Shown: positions 25,905-35,295 of the stretch, piece by piece
How the letters are laid out: each line of letters begins with the position of its first letter
Numbering within the stretch: the first letter of the stretch is position 1
NCBI RefSeq assembly: GCF_900100435.1
Contig: NZ_FNEX01000005.1
Span: 248,001 to 312,000, forward strand
Reading direction: 5' to 3'
From: Pedobacter sp. ok626
GTDB lineage: Bacteria > Bacteroidota > Bacteroidia > Sphingobacteriales > Sphingobacteriaceae
DNA: 64,000 bases
Notes under the pieces: model-generated
What the model was told of the DNA's origin: nothing
The model's input: the letters and a program-made list of their open reading frames with translations, nothing else
Databases searched by the model: none
Position numbers and translations under genes: made by a program

Positions 25905-26606
25905 ATGGCACCGTTATCAACAAAGCAACCGCAACTATTCCCATCAAATCTTGCTTTTTTAAATAAGCTCAGAAATCATAATGACAGGGATTGGTTTAAT
26001 GCCAATAAGGAAGAATTCCAACAGGAGCAGCAAATGGTTACGGCCTTTGCAGATGCATTATTACAAGAACTCAATACGCAGGATGTGATAGAAACGCCTT
26101 CCGGTGCAAAGAGTGTGTATCGCATTTATAGGGATACCCGCTTTTCTAAAGACAAGACGCCTTATAAAACGTATTGGAGTGGAAGTTTTAAGCGTGCCAC
26201 CAAATACCGTAGGGGAGGTTATTACTTTCATATCGAACCGGGCAACAGTTTTATTGGTGGTGGATTTTGGGGTCCAAATGCTAATGATCTGAAACTGATT
26301 AGAGAAGATATTTCATTTGATTCGGCGCCTATGAGAAAAATCTTAAACAGCGAGTCATTTATTTCATCTTTTGAAAAGTTAAAAGGGGAGCAATTAAAGA
26401 CCACTCCCAAAGGCTTTGATGCGAATTCTGAAGCTATTGATCTTTTGCGCTATAAACAATTTCTGCTGATTCGAAAGTTTTCTGATGAAGCCGTTTTAAG
26501 TCCGAATTTTCTAAAAGAGGCAAGCCAGACCTTTAAAAATATGCGTCCGTTTTTGGACTATATGAGCGAAGTACTGACAACTGATGTCAATGGAATTGGG
26601 ATATAA
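25905..26606 (+). CDS. DUF2461 domain-containing protein
   Basis: A 233-residue protein spanning the whole DUF2461 (TIGR02453) family. Typical motifs are FLNKLRNHNDRDWFNANKEE near the start, then YRIYRDTRFSKDKTPYKTYW and GYYFHIEPGNSFIGGGFWGP, all strongly conserved in the family. Function is not established. No signal peptide. It begins 13 bases after batE, so it may be read through from the Bat operon. Confidence 0.9.
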   Translation: MAPLSTKQPQLFPSNLAFLNKLRNHNDRDWFNANKEEFQQEQQMVTAFADALLQELNTQDVIETPSGAKSVYRIYRDTRFSKDKTPYKTYWSGSFKRATKYRRGGYYFHIEPGNSFIGGGFWGPNANDLKLIREDISFDSAPMRKILNSESFISSFEKLKGEQLKTTPKGFDANSEAIDLLRYKQFLLIRKFSDEAVLSPNFLKEASQTFKNMRPFLDYMSEVLTTDVNGIGI

Positions 26607-26631
26607 TCATCCATTATTATGACCTTGGTCA

Positions 26632-26662
26632 TTTGATGGAGTTTTTTAAAAGCCTAACTTTG
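26632..26662 (+). promoter_or_regulatory. Bacteroidota-type promoter (TTTG - 19 - TAACTTTG)
   Basis: TTTG at 26632-26635 and TAACTTTG at 26655-26662 are separated by exactly 19 bases, matching the -33 / -7 consensus TTTG / TAnnTTTG. It is the cleanest promoter in the window and lies 28 bases before the ATG of the flavin-binding protein gene. Confidence 0.8.
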
Positions 26663-26690
26663 ATATCAAAAGTATAATAACAAATAGGAT

Positions 26691-27131
26691 ATGCTCGGAG
26701 ACTTAGGTAAAAAGCAGATTATAGATCTCCTACACCGGCAGGTTATTGGACGGGTGGGATGCCATGTCAATGGTGAGACTTATATTGTCCCAATTAATTA
26801 TATTTACAATAATGATTCCATCTATGCCCATTCGGGTAATGGTAAGAAAATTGAGATGATGCGTCAGAATCCCAAAGTATGTTTTCAGGTGGATGAGATC
26901 ACAGATACATTTAGTTGGCAAAGTGTAATTTTGTGGGGGACTTTTGAAGAACTCAATGGAGTAGACAGGCAACAGGCGATGCAGGGCATTATCTATAGGA
27001 TTATGCCGCTTGCTAATAAGCATTCGGAAGAGTCATCTCACGGTATTGATATTGAACAGCATAATGATCTTATCGTCTATCGAATAAGGATTACCGAGGT
27101 GACCGGGCGTTTCGAGTCCCACGAGGACTAG
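26691..27131 (+). CDS. Pyridoxamine 5'-phosphate oxidase-like (flavin-binding split-barrel) protein
   Basis: A 146-residue protein of the Pyridox_ox_2 / NimA-like group: LHRQVIGRVGCHVNGETYIV, PINYIYNNDSIYAHSGNGKK and the VCFQVDEI strand are typical of the FMN-binding split barrel. Such proteins reduce or bind small molecules via FMN or F420-like cofactors. The exact activity (for example a nitroimidazole reductase-like role) cannot be read here. It has its own strong promoter. Its 3' end overlaps the convergent NYN gene by 41 bases, so each transcript's tail is antisense to the other. Confidence 0.87.
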   Translation: MLGDLGKKQIIDLLHRQVIGRVGCHVNGETYIVPINYIYNNDSIYAHSGNGKKIEMMRQNPKVCFQVDEITDTFSWQSVILWGTFEELNGVDRQQAMQGIIYRIMPLANKHSEESSHGIDIEQHNDLIVYRIRITEVTGRFESHED

Positions 27132-27954
27132 TAACCTCGCCCACTTTTTTCTTATGATTGGTCTTTTTAACTGAAGGCGCGGGTACAGGCTGAGTGAGTT
27201 TTCTGATATAGATGTGCTTGACATTCGCTTTCCCACTTTCTCTTTCATCGACTTCAAAGCGGTTGGTGCTTTTTATCAAAGGTAGCAATTTAGAAAACCC
27301 ATAATTCCTGGAATCAAAATCTGGTTTTTTCTTCATCATCAGATTGCCGAAATCTCCAAGATAAGCCCAACCGTCTTCGTCTGCAAGGTCAGTAATACTA
27401 TCTGCGAAAAGCCTGATAATTCCGGGATCAACTTTACTTAAAGGCTGTGTTTCTGGAGCTTTAGTACTTGCAGTAGTTGGTATTGTGCTGCTATCTTCTG
27501 CAGGCAACTGTTTTGGTTTTAGAATTTCAATGTAGATGAATTTATCACAAGCAGTGATAAAAGGAGTTAGTGTTTTCTTTTCACCGATACCTATTACTTT
27601 CATGCCGGCTTCTCGAAGCCTGGTGGCTAATCTGGTAAAATCACTATCGCTGGAAACGATGCAAAATCCGTCAACTTTTCCCGTATAGAGGATATCCATG
27701 GCATCAATAATCAGCGCGCTGTCGCTTGCATTTTTGCCACTGGAATAACTGTACTGCTGAATCGGAGTGATCGCATTTTCCAGCAGTACTTTTTTCCATC
27801 CCGAAACTGTTGGTTTGGTCCAGTCAGCATAGATCCTTTTGAACGTTGGGGTGCCGTATTTGGCGATTTCCTCAAACATCTCCTTAACGTTGGCATAAGG
27901 GACGTTGTCTGCATCGATCAGTACTGCGAGTTTCAGATCTTTCTCGTTTTTCAT
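27091..27954 (-). CDS. NYN-domain (LabA/DUF88-type) protein with C-terminal OST-HTH domain
   Basis: A 287-residue protein. The N-terminal NYN (PIN-like) nuclease domain shows AVLIDADNVPY (about 10-20), NASDSALIIDAMDILYTG and VSSDSDFTRLATRLRE, supplying the acidic cluster for metal-dependent RNA cleavage. After a Pro/Thr-rich linker (about 160-185) comes an OST-HTH/LOTUS-type domain (RLFADSITDLADEDGWAYLG ... DFDSRNYGFSKLLPLI), an RNA-binding module. It ends with a basic tail (KKTNHKKKVGEV...NARSPR). I start at 27954 (MKNEKDLKLAVLID); the longer frame adds 12 unrelated residues. RNA is the likely substrate, by inference. Confidence 0.88.
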   Translation of the reverse strand: MKNEKDLKLAVLIDADNVPYANVKEMFEEIAKYGTPTFKRIYADWTKPTVSGWKKVLLENAITPIQQYSYSSGKNASDSALIIDAMDILYTGKVDGFCIVSSDSDFTRLATRLREAGMKVIGIGEKKTLTPFITACDKFIYIEILKPKQLPAEDSSTIPTTASTKAPETQPLSKVDPGIIRLFADSITDLADEDGWAYLGDFGNLMMKKKPDFDSRNYGFSKLLPLIKSTNRFEVDERESGKANVKHIYIRKLTQPVPAPSVKKTNHKKKVGEVTSPRGTRNARSPR

Positions 27955-28164
27955 AAGCCCTGTGCTGGTGATTTTATTAAAGATAAGCAAACATAAATAG
28001 AAAAATATTAGTCTTACTGTATGGAGATGTTATTATTGCCAAATAATTGGTAATATAATATAGTAAGTGGATAATAAATTTTAAAAGGACGAGAGCTGTA
28101 TCTCGCATATTTGTATAATATACTTCTGAATTTGAGGGGAGTACATTAAGCTAACCAAATAAAT

Positions 28165-28205
28165 ATGAAATTATGATTACTTTAGTTTATCTACTGTTAA
28201 TCTAA
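28165..28205 (+). other. Two mini reading frames in the leader of the first ECF sigma gene
   Basis: ATG at 28165 encodes MKL then a stop; ATG at 28173 encodes MITLVYLLLI and stops at 28205, 14 bases before the GTG start of the sigma gene. The first ATG is preceded by AACCAAAT (28153-28160), a motif found at several real starts nearby. They may act as a leader peptide or couple translation to sigma synthesis. Confidence 0.4.
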
Positions 28206-28218
28206 AAGGGGACTGTAC

Positions 28219-28797
28219 GTGCATAAGAATTCGGAAAATATAGATATTGAACTGCTTATTGCAGGTGATGAATCTGCGTTCAACACGGCTTATCACCTTT
28301 ATGCAGAAAAAATTTATAGGTTGGCATTCCGATTTTTAAAAAATGAAGCACAATGTGAAGAAATTGTTCAGGAAACCTTTCTAAAACTCTGGTTAAGCCG
28401 TTTAAGGCTCGATCCATCAGGAAATCTCTGGCTATACCTATATGTGATTGCAAAAAGACTATCGTTCGACGCTTATAAAGAGATTTGCAAATCATCAGCC
28501 CTGACGGAAAAGCTATTGTTAAATCTTCATGCAATTAGGAATACTACGGAAGATGAAATTTTAGCAAATGAGCTGGAATGTTTTACCGAAAGCGTAATCA
28601 GTAAGTTACCTAATCAACAACGTCTCATTTTCAAATTAAGTCGTCTCGAAGGCTTATCTCACCAGGAAATTGCCAGTCAGTTGAATATCTCCCCAAATAC
28701 AGTAAAAAACCACATGGTAGAGGCCTTAAAGACGATAAAGATGGAGTTAAAATACTCGGATCTTATCTATTTCCTGGCTCTGTTTTATATGATTTAA
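28219..28797 (+). CDS. ECF-type RNA polymerase sigma factor (locus 1)
   Basis: A 192-residue ECF sigma factor of the Bacteroidota SusC/FecR-associated type. Region 2 (YHLYAEKIYRLAFRFLKNEA, EEIVQETFLKLW) is at about 22-60, and region 4 (SKLPNQQRLIFKLSRLEGLS, HQEIASQLNISPNTVKNHMV) at about 128-172. The only usable start is GTG at 28219: an in-frame stop lies seven codons upstream, and there is no ATG until region 4. It opens the locus and should be held inactive by the FecR protein encoded next, being released when the SusC receptor is occupied. A C-terminal hydrophobic tail (LIYFLALFYMI) is typical of the group. Confidence 0.92.
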   Translation: MHKNSENIDIELLIAGDESAFNTAYHLYAEKIYRLAFRFLKNEAQCEEIVQETFLKLWLSRLRLDPSGNLWLYLYVIAKRLSFDAYKEICKSSALTEKLLLNLHAIRNTTEDEILANELECFTESVISKLPNQQRLIFKLSRLEGLSHQEIASQLNISPNTVKNHMVEALKTIKMELKYSDLIYFLALFYMI

Positions 28798-28885
28798 AAT
28801 TTATTTTCATTTTGACTAGTCCTATTGGTCACTTTTTAAGTTCTCTCTTATAACCAGCCCTTAAAAGGCAAAATATAAACCAGAC

Positions 28886-30079
28886 TTGAACGAAGAAAAA
28901 TTACAGCTTTTATTAAAAGCCTACTTGGATCATACAATCAGTGATGAAGACTGCCTTGAGTTGATGGCCTATACAAAGGATATCGAACAGTCAGAAATTG
29001 ATATGATAATAAACCGACAGCTGCAAGAGATAAATACTGGGCCACTGTTTAGAGGTGCTAAAGCCGATTCTGTTTTAGCGCTGATCAAGAAAGATCCAAG
29101 GTTCGTTGGGAGGGGACATTCAGATTTACCTATATACAAAAAAATCATTGGTAGTACTGTTTTTCGTATTGCAGCAGTATTTGTGCTTACCTTATTTGTG
29201 GCACTGTATGCTATCCATTATGAGAAGCAGGGCACTGCATCAGAGACTATGACTGATAAAGTTGTTATTGCTCCCGGTACAAAGAAAGCAGTTCTGACCT
29301 TGGCAAATGGCAAGCAAATATCGTTAAATGATGCGGAGATTGGAGAATTGGCTAATGAAGGAAGTGTATCTGTTCGTAAAACCAGCACGGGGCAGTTAAT
29401 TTACGACCTCTCTAATTCTTCTGCCGATGGTACGTCCTCTGCAGGTTACAATACTGTCCAAACACCTAAGGGCGGAGAATATCATGTCATCCTTCCTGAT
29501 GGTACACTGGTCTGGCTAAACTCAGCTTCTTCGCTCACATTTCCTACTAAGTTTTCCTCCACCAACCGAGAAGTAACTCTTAAAGGCGAAGCTTATTTCG
29601 AAGTAGCTCATCTTAAAAAGAAACCATTCCATGTAAATGTAAAAGGAACCAGGGTAGAGGTACTTGGTACGCATTTCAATATCTCTGCTTACGACGATGA
29701 TACAGAGGTAGCTACTACGCTTTTAGAGGGATCCGTGAGCGTATCTAAGAATAAACGTAAATCAATATTGTTGCCAGGCCAGCAATCACTAGTGATGGAT
29801 GGAGCAGATGCTATCCTGGTAAAAAATGTCAACACGGAAGACGTCATGGCATGGCATAATGGTTATTTCCGTTTTAACGATGAAGACATCAGAACTATCC
29901 TTAAAAAGGTATCCAGATGGTATGATGTGGAAATAGAATACCGAAATACCAAACCAAGCCAGAAACTGGGCGGCATGTCATACCGAACAAAGAGCTTGCA
30001 GGACCTGCTTGAACAATTAGAAAAAATAGGAAACTTACATTTTAAGCTCGAAGGAAGGAGGATTATTGTTCTAGACTGA
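28886..30079 (+). CDS. FecR-family anti-sigma factor (locus 1)
   Basis: A 397-residue inner membrane anti-sigma factor. The N-terminal cytoplasmic part (1-90) should bind the sigma factor, a single membrane helix lies at about 93-110, then a periplasmic FecR domain (YHVILPDGTLVWLNSASSLT, VTLKGEAYFEVAH, VLGTHFNISAY) and a DUF4974 domain (about 325-397, FNDEDIRTILKKVSRWYDVE). The start must be TTG at 28886, because the frame has a stop eight codons upstream and no ATG or GTG between. Both regulatory genes of this locus thus use weak start codons, unlike those of locus 2. It should receive a signal from the STN domain of the SusC protein. Confidence 0.92.
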   Translation: MNEEKLQLLLKAYLDHTISDEDCLELMAYTKDIEQSEIDMIINRQLQEINTGPLFRGAKADSVLALIKKDPRFVGRGHSDLPIYKKIIGSTVFRIAAVFVLTLFVALYAIHYEKQGTASETMTDKVVIAPGTKKAVLTLANGKQISLNDAEIGELANEGSVSVRKTSTGQLIYDLSNSSADGTSSAGYNTVQTPKGGEYHVILPDGTLVWLNSASSLTFPTKFSSTNREVTLKGEAYFEVAHLKKKPFHVNVKGTRVEVLGTHFNISAYDDDTEVATTLLEGSVSVSKNKRKSILLPGQQSLVMDGADAILVKNVNTEDVMAWHNGYFRFNDEDIRTILKKVSRWYDVEIEYRNTKPSQKLGGMSYRTKSLQDLLEQLEKIGNLHFKLEGRRIIVLD

Positions 30080-30113
30080 TACTAATCGTTTATTACAATT
30101 ATCGGCCAAAAAT

Positions 30114-30163
30114 ACCGGAAGTGTTCGCTGCACTTCCGGTTACCGAAAATCGGGTCAGATAAT
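30114..30163 (+). promoter_or_regulatory. Hairpin and TCAGATAAT motif between fecR and susC (locus 1)
   Basis: ACCGGAAGTG (30114-30123) pairs with CACTTCCGGT (30131-30140) around a TTCGCTG loop. A short CCGA/TCGG stem and the motif TCAGATAAT (30155-30163) follow. There is no T run. Locus 2 has a hairpin with the same ACCGG base, a TTCGCAG loop and the same TCAGATAAT. Probably a transcript processing, attenuation or mRNA-stability element that sets susC apart from the regulators. Confidence 0.65.
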
Positions 30164-30211
30164 TTATTCTATTGCTTGAAACAACCAAATTTTAATTAAC
30201 CTAACAACCAA

Positions 30212-33200
30212 ATGTATAAAAATTCCACTGCAGTATCAAGCAGCAGGGCTACCTCTGCTTTGTATAAATTTTTTCTTATAATGAAACTGACAACTGTTTT
30301 ATTACTACTAACTATTTTGCAGGTTAGTGCATCCAGCTACGCTCAAAAGATTACTTTGAAAGTGAACAAGATGCCTATGTTAGCATTTTTTGCCCAGGTG
30401 CAAAAACAGACAGGTTATGATTTTCTTTACAATTCTGATGATCTGAAAAAGGCTATGCCGATCACGGTGAATATCGAGAATATGCCTTTGAAGGACGCGC
30501 TTAATCTATGTTTTAGCAATCAGCCACTTAATTTTTACATCGATAAAAATTCGGTGCTGGTAAAAAGAAAGGAACCTGAAGTTTTTAGAACCGCAGAGGA
30601 GTTTATGCAAAACGTGGTAACAGGTAAAGTGACTGATATATATAATCTTCCTTTTCCGGGAGTAGCGATCAGGGAAAAAGGTGGGACAGCTACCGCTGTT
30701 TCTGATATTAAAGGGAGTTTTAAAATTACAGTTTCTAAAGCGACTGCAGTACTCATATTTTCCTTTATTGGTTATGACAATCTGGAAGTGGAAATTGCTA
30801 ACCAGAAGAATTTAAATGTAGTATTAAAAGAAAAGCCAACTAAGCTGGATGAAGTAGTGGTTGTAGGGTATGGTACTGTGAACAAAAAAGATCTGACAGG
30901 TGCTGTAGCTGAAGTTAAGGTGGCTGAGATAGTAAAAGCGCCAGTAACAAATTTTGAACAGGCCTTGGCTGGAAGAGTATCTGGCGTGCAGGTGTCGAGC
31001 AACGACGATCAGCCAGGTAGTGGTATGAATATCGTAATCAGAGGAGGTAATTCATTAACCCAAAGTAATGCTCCACTGTATGTTGTGGATGGGTTTCCAA
31101 TTGAAAATTTTTCCAGCTCTTCATTAAATCCACAGGATATTGAATCCATTTCTATACTTAAAGATGCCTCGGCTACTGCTATTTATGGTTCAAGGGGCGC
31201 AAACGGGGTCATCATTGTGGAGACTAAAAAAGGTAAACTCGGTAAACCGGAGATTAGCTATAAAGCTTATGCGGGTAAGCAGTTCGTTACTAAGAAAATG
31301 GAAATGATGAATCCTTATGAGTTTGTGAAGTACCAATTGGAAGTTCAACCTAATGAAATGGAAGAACTATATATCACGAAGCCCAAAAAGACCCTGGAAG
31401 ACTATAGAAATGTAGAAGGTATTGACTGGCAGGGGCTTTTGTTTAGAGGAGCAGCGATGAATAGCCATGATCTAGCCATTAGAGGAGCAACCCCACAAAC
31501 AAAGTATTCTTTTTCTGGTTCCTATGTGAATCAAGATGGTGTGGTGATCAATTCGGGATATAAAAGGACCCAGGCAAGAGTTTCTATAGAGCAAACGGTT
31601 ACACCTAAACTAAAGGCCAATTTAAACGTAAATTATAGTTTAGATAAAAATTATGGATCATTGGCTTCACTGCAGCAATCTTCATCAAATTCATATGCTT
31701 CATTTTTAATGTACAGGACTTTGGGCTACAGACCGGTTTCAAATGAAGCAGATATTGTTAATGAGTTATTTGATACTGAAGATGAGGTTGCTCTTGCACT
31801 AATGAATCCATATCTCACAACTCAAAATGAAATCAGACAACAAACCAAAAATGGTTTATTGGTAAATGCGGGACTTGTTTATTCTTTTTCTAAAAATCTG
31901 ACTTTAAACATTAGAGGTGGATTAAACACTGTAGGAACTAAAGATGAAGCATTTTATAATTCAAAAACATACAAAGGATTACCTAGCAGTTTTAACGTTA
32001 AGGGGGTAAACGGGGCTTATGGTAATAGTGATCTTAAAAGTTGGGTGAATGAAAACACGTTAACCTATAAAAAGAACTTTGGTAAAAACAATCTCGACCT
32101 TGTCGGGGGAGTAACCTTTCAACAGAATGAAGTAGATACCTACGGCTTTGAATCAACTAATATTCCCAATGAGGATTTAAAACTGAGAGCTTTACAGTTG
32201 GGACTACCCGCTGGATTAATTTCCGTTGCTTCAAAAAATGCATTGGCATCGGCAATGGCCAGGGCAAACTATAGTATCAACTCAAAATATCTGTTTACAG
32301 CATCTATTAGGTTGGATGGGTCATCAAAATTTGCTGCGACGAATCGTTGGGGAGTTTTCCCTTCGGGTGCATTCGCCTGGCAAATGGGCAGGGAAGATTT
32401 TATTAAAAGATCTGATGTAATAAGTGATGCAAAATTGCGCATTAGTTACGGGATAAGTGGCAATAATAGGATCGGAGATTTTGCCAGATACCAAAACGTA
32501 GTGTTGTCTACCTTCTTCTCATTTAATAACCAGACACCGGAGTATATTGCTATGGTGAATAACATGGGCAATGAGGATTTAAAGTGGGAAAAAACAGCCC
32601 AATTAGATATTGGCTATGATTTATCATTATTCAAAAACAGGATCAATTTAAATGTAGATGTGTATTCGAAAATCACCAGAGATTTGCTGCTCAACTCTAA
32701 TCTTCCATTAAGTACGGGTTTTTCAACGGTATATAAAAATGTAGGTAAAATAAAAAACCAAGGTTTAGAACTTACCTTAAATACGGTAAACATTAATAAC
32801 AAAACATTTAGGTGGGAAACAGAATTTAACATCAGTTTCAACAGAAATAGGATACTGGAATTGGCCGAGCATCAGGAGAAAATACAAACAACGGTGCCAT
32901 TTACTGGAGATTACAATGGTACGTTTTTATACTTAGCAAAGATTGATCAGCCCGCCGCGCAGTTTTATGGCTATGAGTGGCTTGGAAATTATCAATATGA
33001 AGATTTTGACCTTGTAAATGGTAATTATGTTTTAAAAGCAGGAATCTCAACTAATGGAAATACCGCTGCAACCATTAAACCCGGAGATATCAAATACAAA
33101 GATCAGAACGGTGATGGGATTGTAAACGACAATGACGCTGTTGTAATTGGAAGAGCTCTGCCTATACATTATGGTGGTTTTACTAACAATTTTACTTATA

Positions 33201-33655
33201 AAAACTTCAGTTTAAGTGTATTTATGCAGTGGAACTACGGCAATCAGATTATGAATGCAAATAGGTTGGCATTCGAAGGTAACTTTGCCAATCGCGCTAA
33301 CTTCAACCAATTCGCATCTTACATTAATCGCTGGTCGCCCGAAAATCAAAACAACGAAAATTTCAGGGTTGGTGGTTTTGGGCCCAAAGGCAGATATTCT
33401 ACCAGGACATTAGAAGATGGCTCTTTTTTAAGACTTAAAACTGTTAACCTCTCTTATAATTTGCCAAAAAAGACGATGAAGAAGATCAGTGGTTTGGAAA
33501 TATTTGCCGCTGCTCAAAATCTATACACCTGGACAAAATATTCTGGGTTTGATCCTGAGGTTTCTACGGCTAATAGTACGCTAACTCCTGGGTTCGATTA
33601 TTCTGCTTATCCAAGGAACTTTACTGTTACCCTAGGTGCTCGCATTTCATTGTAA
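30212..33655 (+). CDS. SusC/RagA-family TonB-dependent receptor with STN domain (locus 1)
   Basis: A 1,147-residue outer membrane transporter. A long signal region leads to ASSYAQ (about 40-45). An STN domain (about 46-115, FFAQVQKQTGYDFLYNSDDL) marks it as a signalling transducer to FecR. A carboxypeptidase-like beta-sandwich follows (about 136-210), then the SusC motif LDEVVVVGYG, the plug (about 235-345, NIVIRGGNSL, PLYVVDGFPIE, KDASATAIYGSRGANGVI) and a 22-stranded barrel ending in VTLGARISL. It imports an oligosaccharide or related ligand captured by SusD. It is closely related throughout to the SusC of locus 2. The start ATG is embedded in AACCAAATG. Confidence 0.95.
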   Translation: MYKNSTAVSSSRATSALYKFFLIMKLTTVLLLLTILQVSASSYAQKITLKVNKMPMLAFFAQVQKQTGYDFLYNSDDLKKAMPITVNIENMPLKDALNLCFSNQPLNFYIDKNSVLVKRKEPEVFRTAEEFMQNVVTGKVTDIYNLPFPGVAIREKGGTATAVSDIKGSFKITVSKATAVLIFSFIGYDNLEVEIANQKNLNVVLKEKPTKLDEVVVVGYGTVNKKDLTGAVAEVKVAEIVKAPVTNFEQALAGRVSGVQVSSNDDQPGSGMNIVIRGGNSLTQSNAPLYVVDGFPIENFSSSSLNPQDIESISILKDASATAIYGSRGANGVIIVETKKGKLGKPEISYKAYAGKQFVTKKMEMMNPYEFVKYQLEVQPNEMEELYITKPKKTLEDYRNVEGIDWQGLLFRGAAMNSHDLAIRGATPQTKYSFSGSYVNQDGVVINSGYKRTQARVSIEQTVTPKLKANLNVNYSLDKNYGSLASLQQSSSNSYASFLMYRTLGYRPVSNEADIVNELFDTEDEVALALMNPYLTTQNEIRQQTKNGLLVNAGLVYSFSKNLTLNIRGGLNTVGTKDEAFYNSKTYKGLPSSFNVKGVNGAYGNSDLKSWVNENTLTYKKNFGKNNLDLVGGVTFQQNEVDTYGFESTNIPNEDLKLRALQLGLPAGLISVASKNALASAMARANYSINSKYLFTASIRLDGSSKFAATNRWGVFPSGAFAWQMGREDFIKRSDVISDAKLRISYGISGNNRIGDFARYQNVVLSTFFSFNNQTPEYIAMVNNMGNEDLKWEKTAQLDIGYDLSLFKNRINLNVDVYSKITRDLLLNSNLPLSTGFSTVYKNVGKIKNQGLELTLNTVNINNKTFRWETEFNISFNRNRILELAEHQEKIQTTVPFTGDYNGTFLYLAKIDQPAAQFYGYEWLGNYQYEDFDLVNGNYVLKAGISTNGNTAATIKPGDIKYKDQNGDGIVNDNDAVVIGRALPIHYGGFTNNFTYKNFSLSVFMQWNYGNQIMNANRLAFEGNFANRANFNQFASYINRWSPENQNNENFRVGGFGPKGRYSTRTLEDGSFLRLKTVNLSYNLPKKTMKKISGLEIFAAAQNLYTWTKYSGFDPEVSTANSTLTPGFDYSAYPRNFTVTLGARISL

Positions 33656-33690
33656 GATAGTTTCACATTATAGATCAAAAAGATATTCAT

Positions 33691-35295
33691 ATGAAAGCTT
33701 CAAATCATAAAATAAGTATTTTAATCGTGTTATTTTTTATCTCCATCGGAGTTCTTTCTTCCTGTAACAAAATGCTGGAATTAGATATAGATGGATACAT
33801 TTTAGCAACCGATAATTATTATAAAACTCCAGAACAATTGGAAACTGCATTAAGAGGAGTTTACTCAACCACCAGAGAGACTTACGTATATGCAAATACC
33901 ATGTTAGGGAGGATGGGATTGGAAGCTGACGAAGCTTTTCCGAATTTCAACACAGATAAAGGAACGATCGCCTATTATACGGTTAACACTACAGATGATA
34001 AATTGTTAAACCACTGGCGCGCGATTTACAAAGGGATAAACCGAGCAAATCTTTTGTTGGCAAATGTTGAAAATAAAGAAATCAATATTACGCTAGAAGC
34101 ACGAAATAACGTAAAAGGACAAGCCTTATTTTTAAGAGGGTATTACTATTTTATGCTCGTGAGTAGATTTGGAGGAGTGCCTTTGGTACTAAAACCTTCG
34201 GTATCGGGAAAGGAAGAAGATGTTCAGATTCCAAAGTCTTCCGTAAAAGAAGTTTATACCCAAGTACTTTCGGATATGGAACAAGCAGCTGATTTGGTTT
34301 ATGAAGCCGATAAAGTGGAATCAGCAGGAAGAGTCAGTAAATCTGCAGTATGGGGGATTCTGGCCAGGGTAAATTTGTATATGGCCGGTTTTCCCTTAAA
34401 GGAAACTGATAGGTATGCCGAGGCTGCGAAATGGTCAGAAAAAGTAATGACATCGGGAAAACATGCCCTTAATACATCATATTCACAGGTTTTTATCAAT
34501 TACGCTCAGGACAAATACGACATGAAAGAGAGTATCTTTGAAGTCGAGTTCTATGGTAACGGCGGTGGTTTATATGCCAGCACGATTGGTCAGGTAGGCG
34601 TAAATAACGGCATACAGTATTCTGCTACCGGAACAGGTGGATTTGGTTATTCTAATGGGATTGTTCATCCTACCAAATGGTTATACAATTTGTACCTGAC
34701 AGGCGATACAAGACGAGATTGGGCAATTGCGCCATTTCGCTACTTAAATGATCTGCCAAGTGCCTGGCCTGTAAGTTCAGATATTATCAATAGGTTTTGC
34801 GGAAAGTTTAGACGAGAAAAGGAAACTCTACTCCCTAAAACCAGCGTGGGTACCCCACAAAATTTTCCGCTATTACGTTATGCCGATGTATTGTTGATGT
34901 ATGCCGAGGCCATAAATGAAGTAAATAAGAATCCAAGTATGGCCTATAACGCCATAAACCAGGTACGGAGAAGGGCTTATGGAAAACCATTAGACAAAGC
35001 AGATGTACAAGCGGATCTTGCTCAGTTAAGTTATGAGACTTTTAAAACGGAATTAAAAAACGAACGTGCAAGAGAGCTGTGTTTTGAAGCGCTAAGAAAA
35101 AATGATGTAGTAAGGTGGGGAGATTTTTATACCAACATGAAGGCCAGACTACCGGATATTCCTGCAGGAACTGCTACGGTGAATGTGTCGGGTAAAGAAT
35201 ATTATACCAATGTAAGTGAAAGAGATGTGATTTGGCCACTGCCATCTTATGAAATAGGTGTTAACAAAAGACTTGTGCAAAATGAAGATTGGTAA
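33691..35295 (+). CDS. SusD/RagB-family nutrient-binding lipoprotein (locus 1)
   Basis: A 534-residue surface lipoprotein. The lipobox (VLSSC, acylated Cys at about 24) follows a hydrophobic signal sequence. SusD N-terminal features (DNYYKTPEQLETALRGVYST; GINRANLLLANVE; KGQALFLRGYYYFMLVSRFG) and the C-terminal RagB/SusD domain (NFPLLRYADVLLMYAEAINE; NERARELCFEALRKNDVVRW; WPLPSYEIGVNKRLVQNEDW) are complete. It forms the lid of the SusC transporter encoded 35 bases upstream. The sialidase-like gene starts inside its last codons (14-base overlap). It shares high similarity with the locus 2 SusD but lacks that protein's glycine-rich insert. Confidence 0.95.
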   Translation: MKASNHKISILIVLFFISIGVLSSCNKMLELDIDGYILATDNYYKTPEQLETALRGVYSTTRETYVYANTMLGRMGLEADEAFPNFNTDKGTIAYYTVNTTDDKLLNHWRAIYKGINRANLLLANVENKEINITLEARNNVKGQALFLRGYYYFMLVSRFGGVPLVLKPSVSGKEEDVQIPKSSVKEVYTQVLSDMEQAADLVYEADKVESAGRVSKSAVWGILARVNLYMAGFPLKETDRYAEAAKWSEKVMTSGKHALNTSYSQVFINYAQDKYDMKESIFEVEFYGNGGGLYASTIGQVGVNNGIQYSATGTGGFGYSNGIVHPTKWLYNLYLTGDTRRDWAIAPFRYLNDLPSAWPVSSDIINRFCGKFRREKETLLPKTSVGTPQNFPLLRYADVLLMYAEAINEVNKNPSMAYNAINQVRRRAYGKPLDKADVQADLAQLSYETFKTELKNERARELCFEALRKNDVVRWGDFYTNMKARLPDIPAGTATVNVSGKEYYTNVSERDVIWPLPSYEIGVNKRLVQNEDW

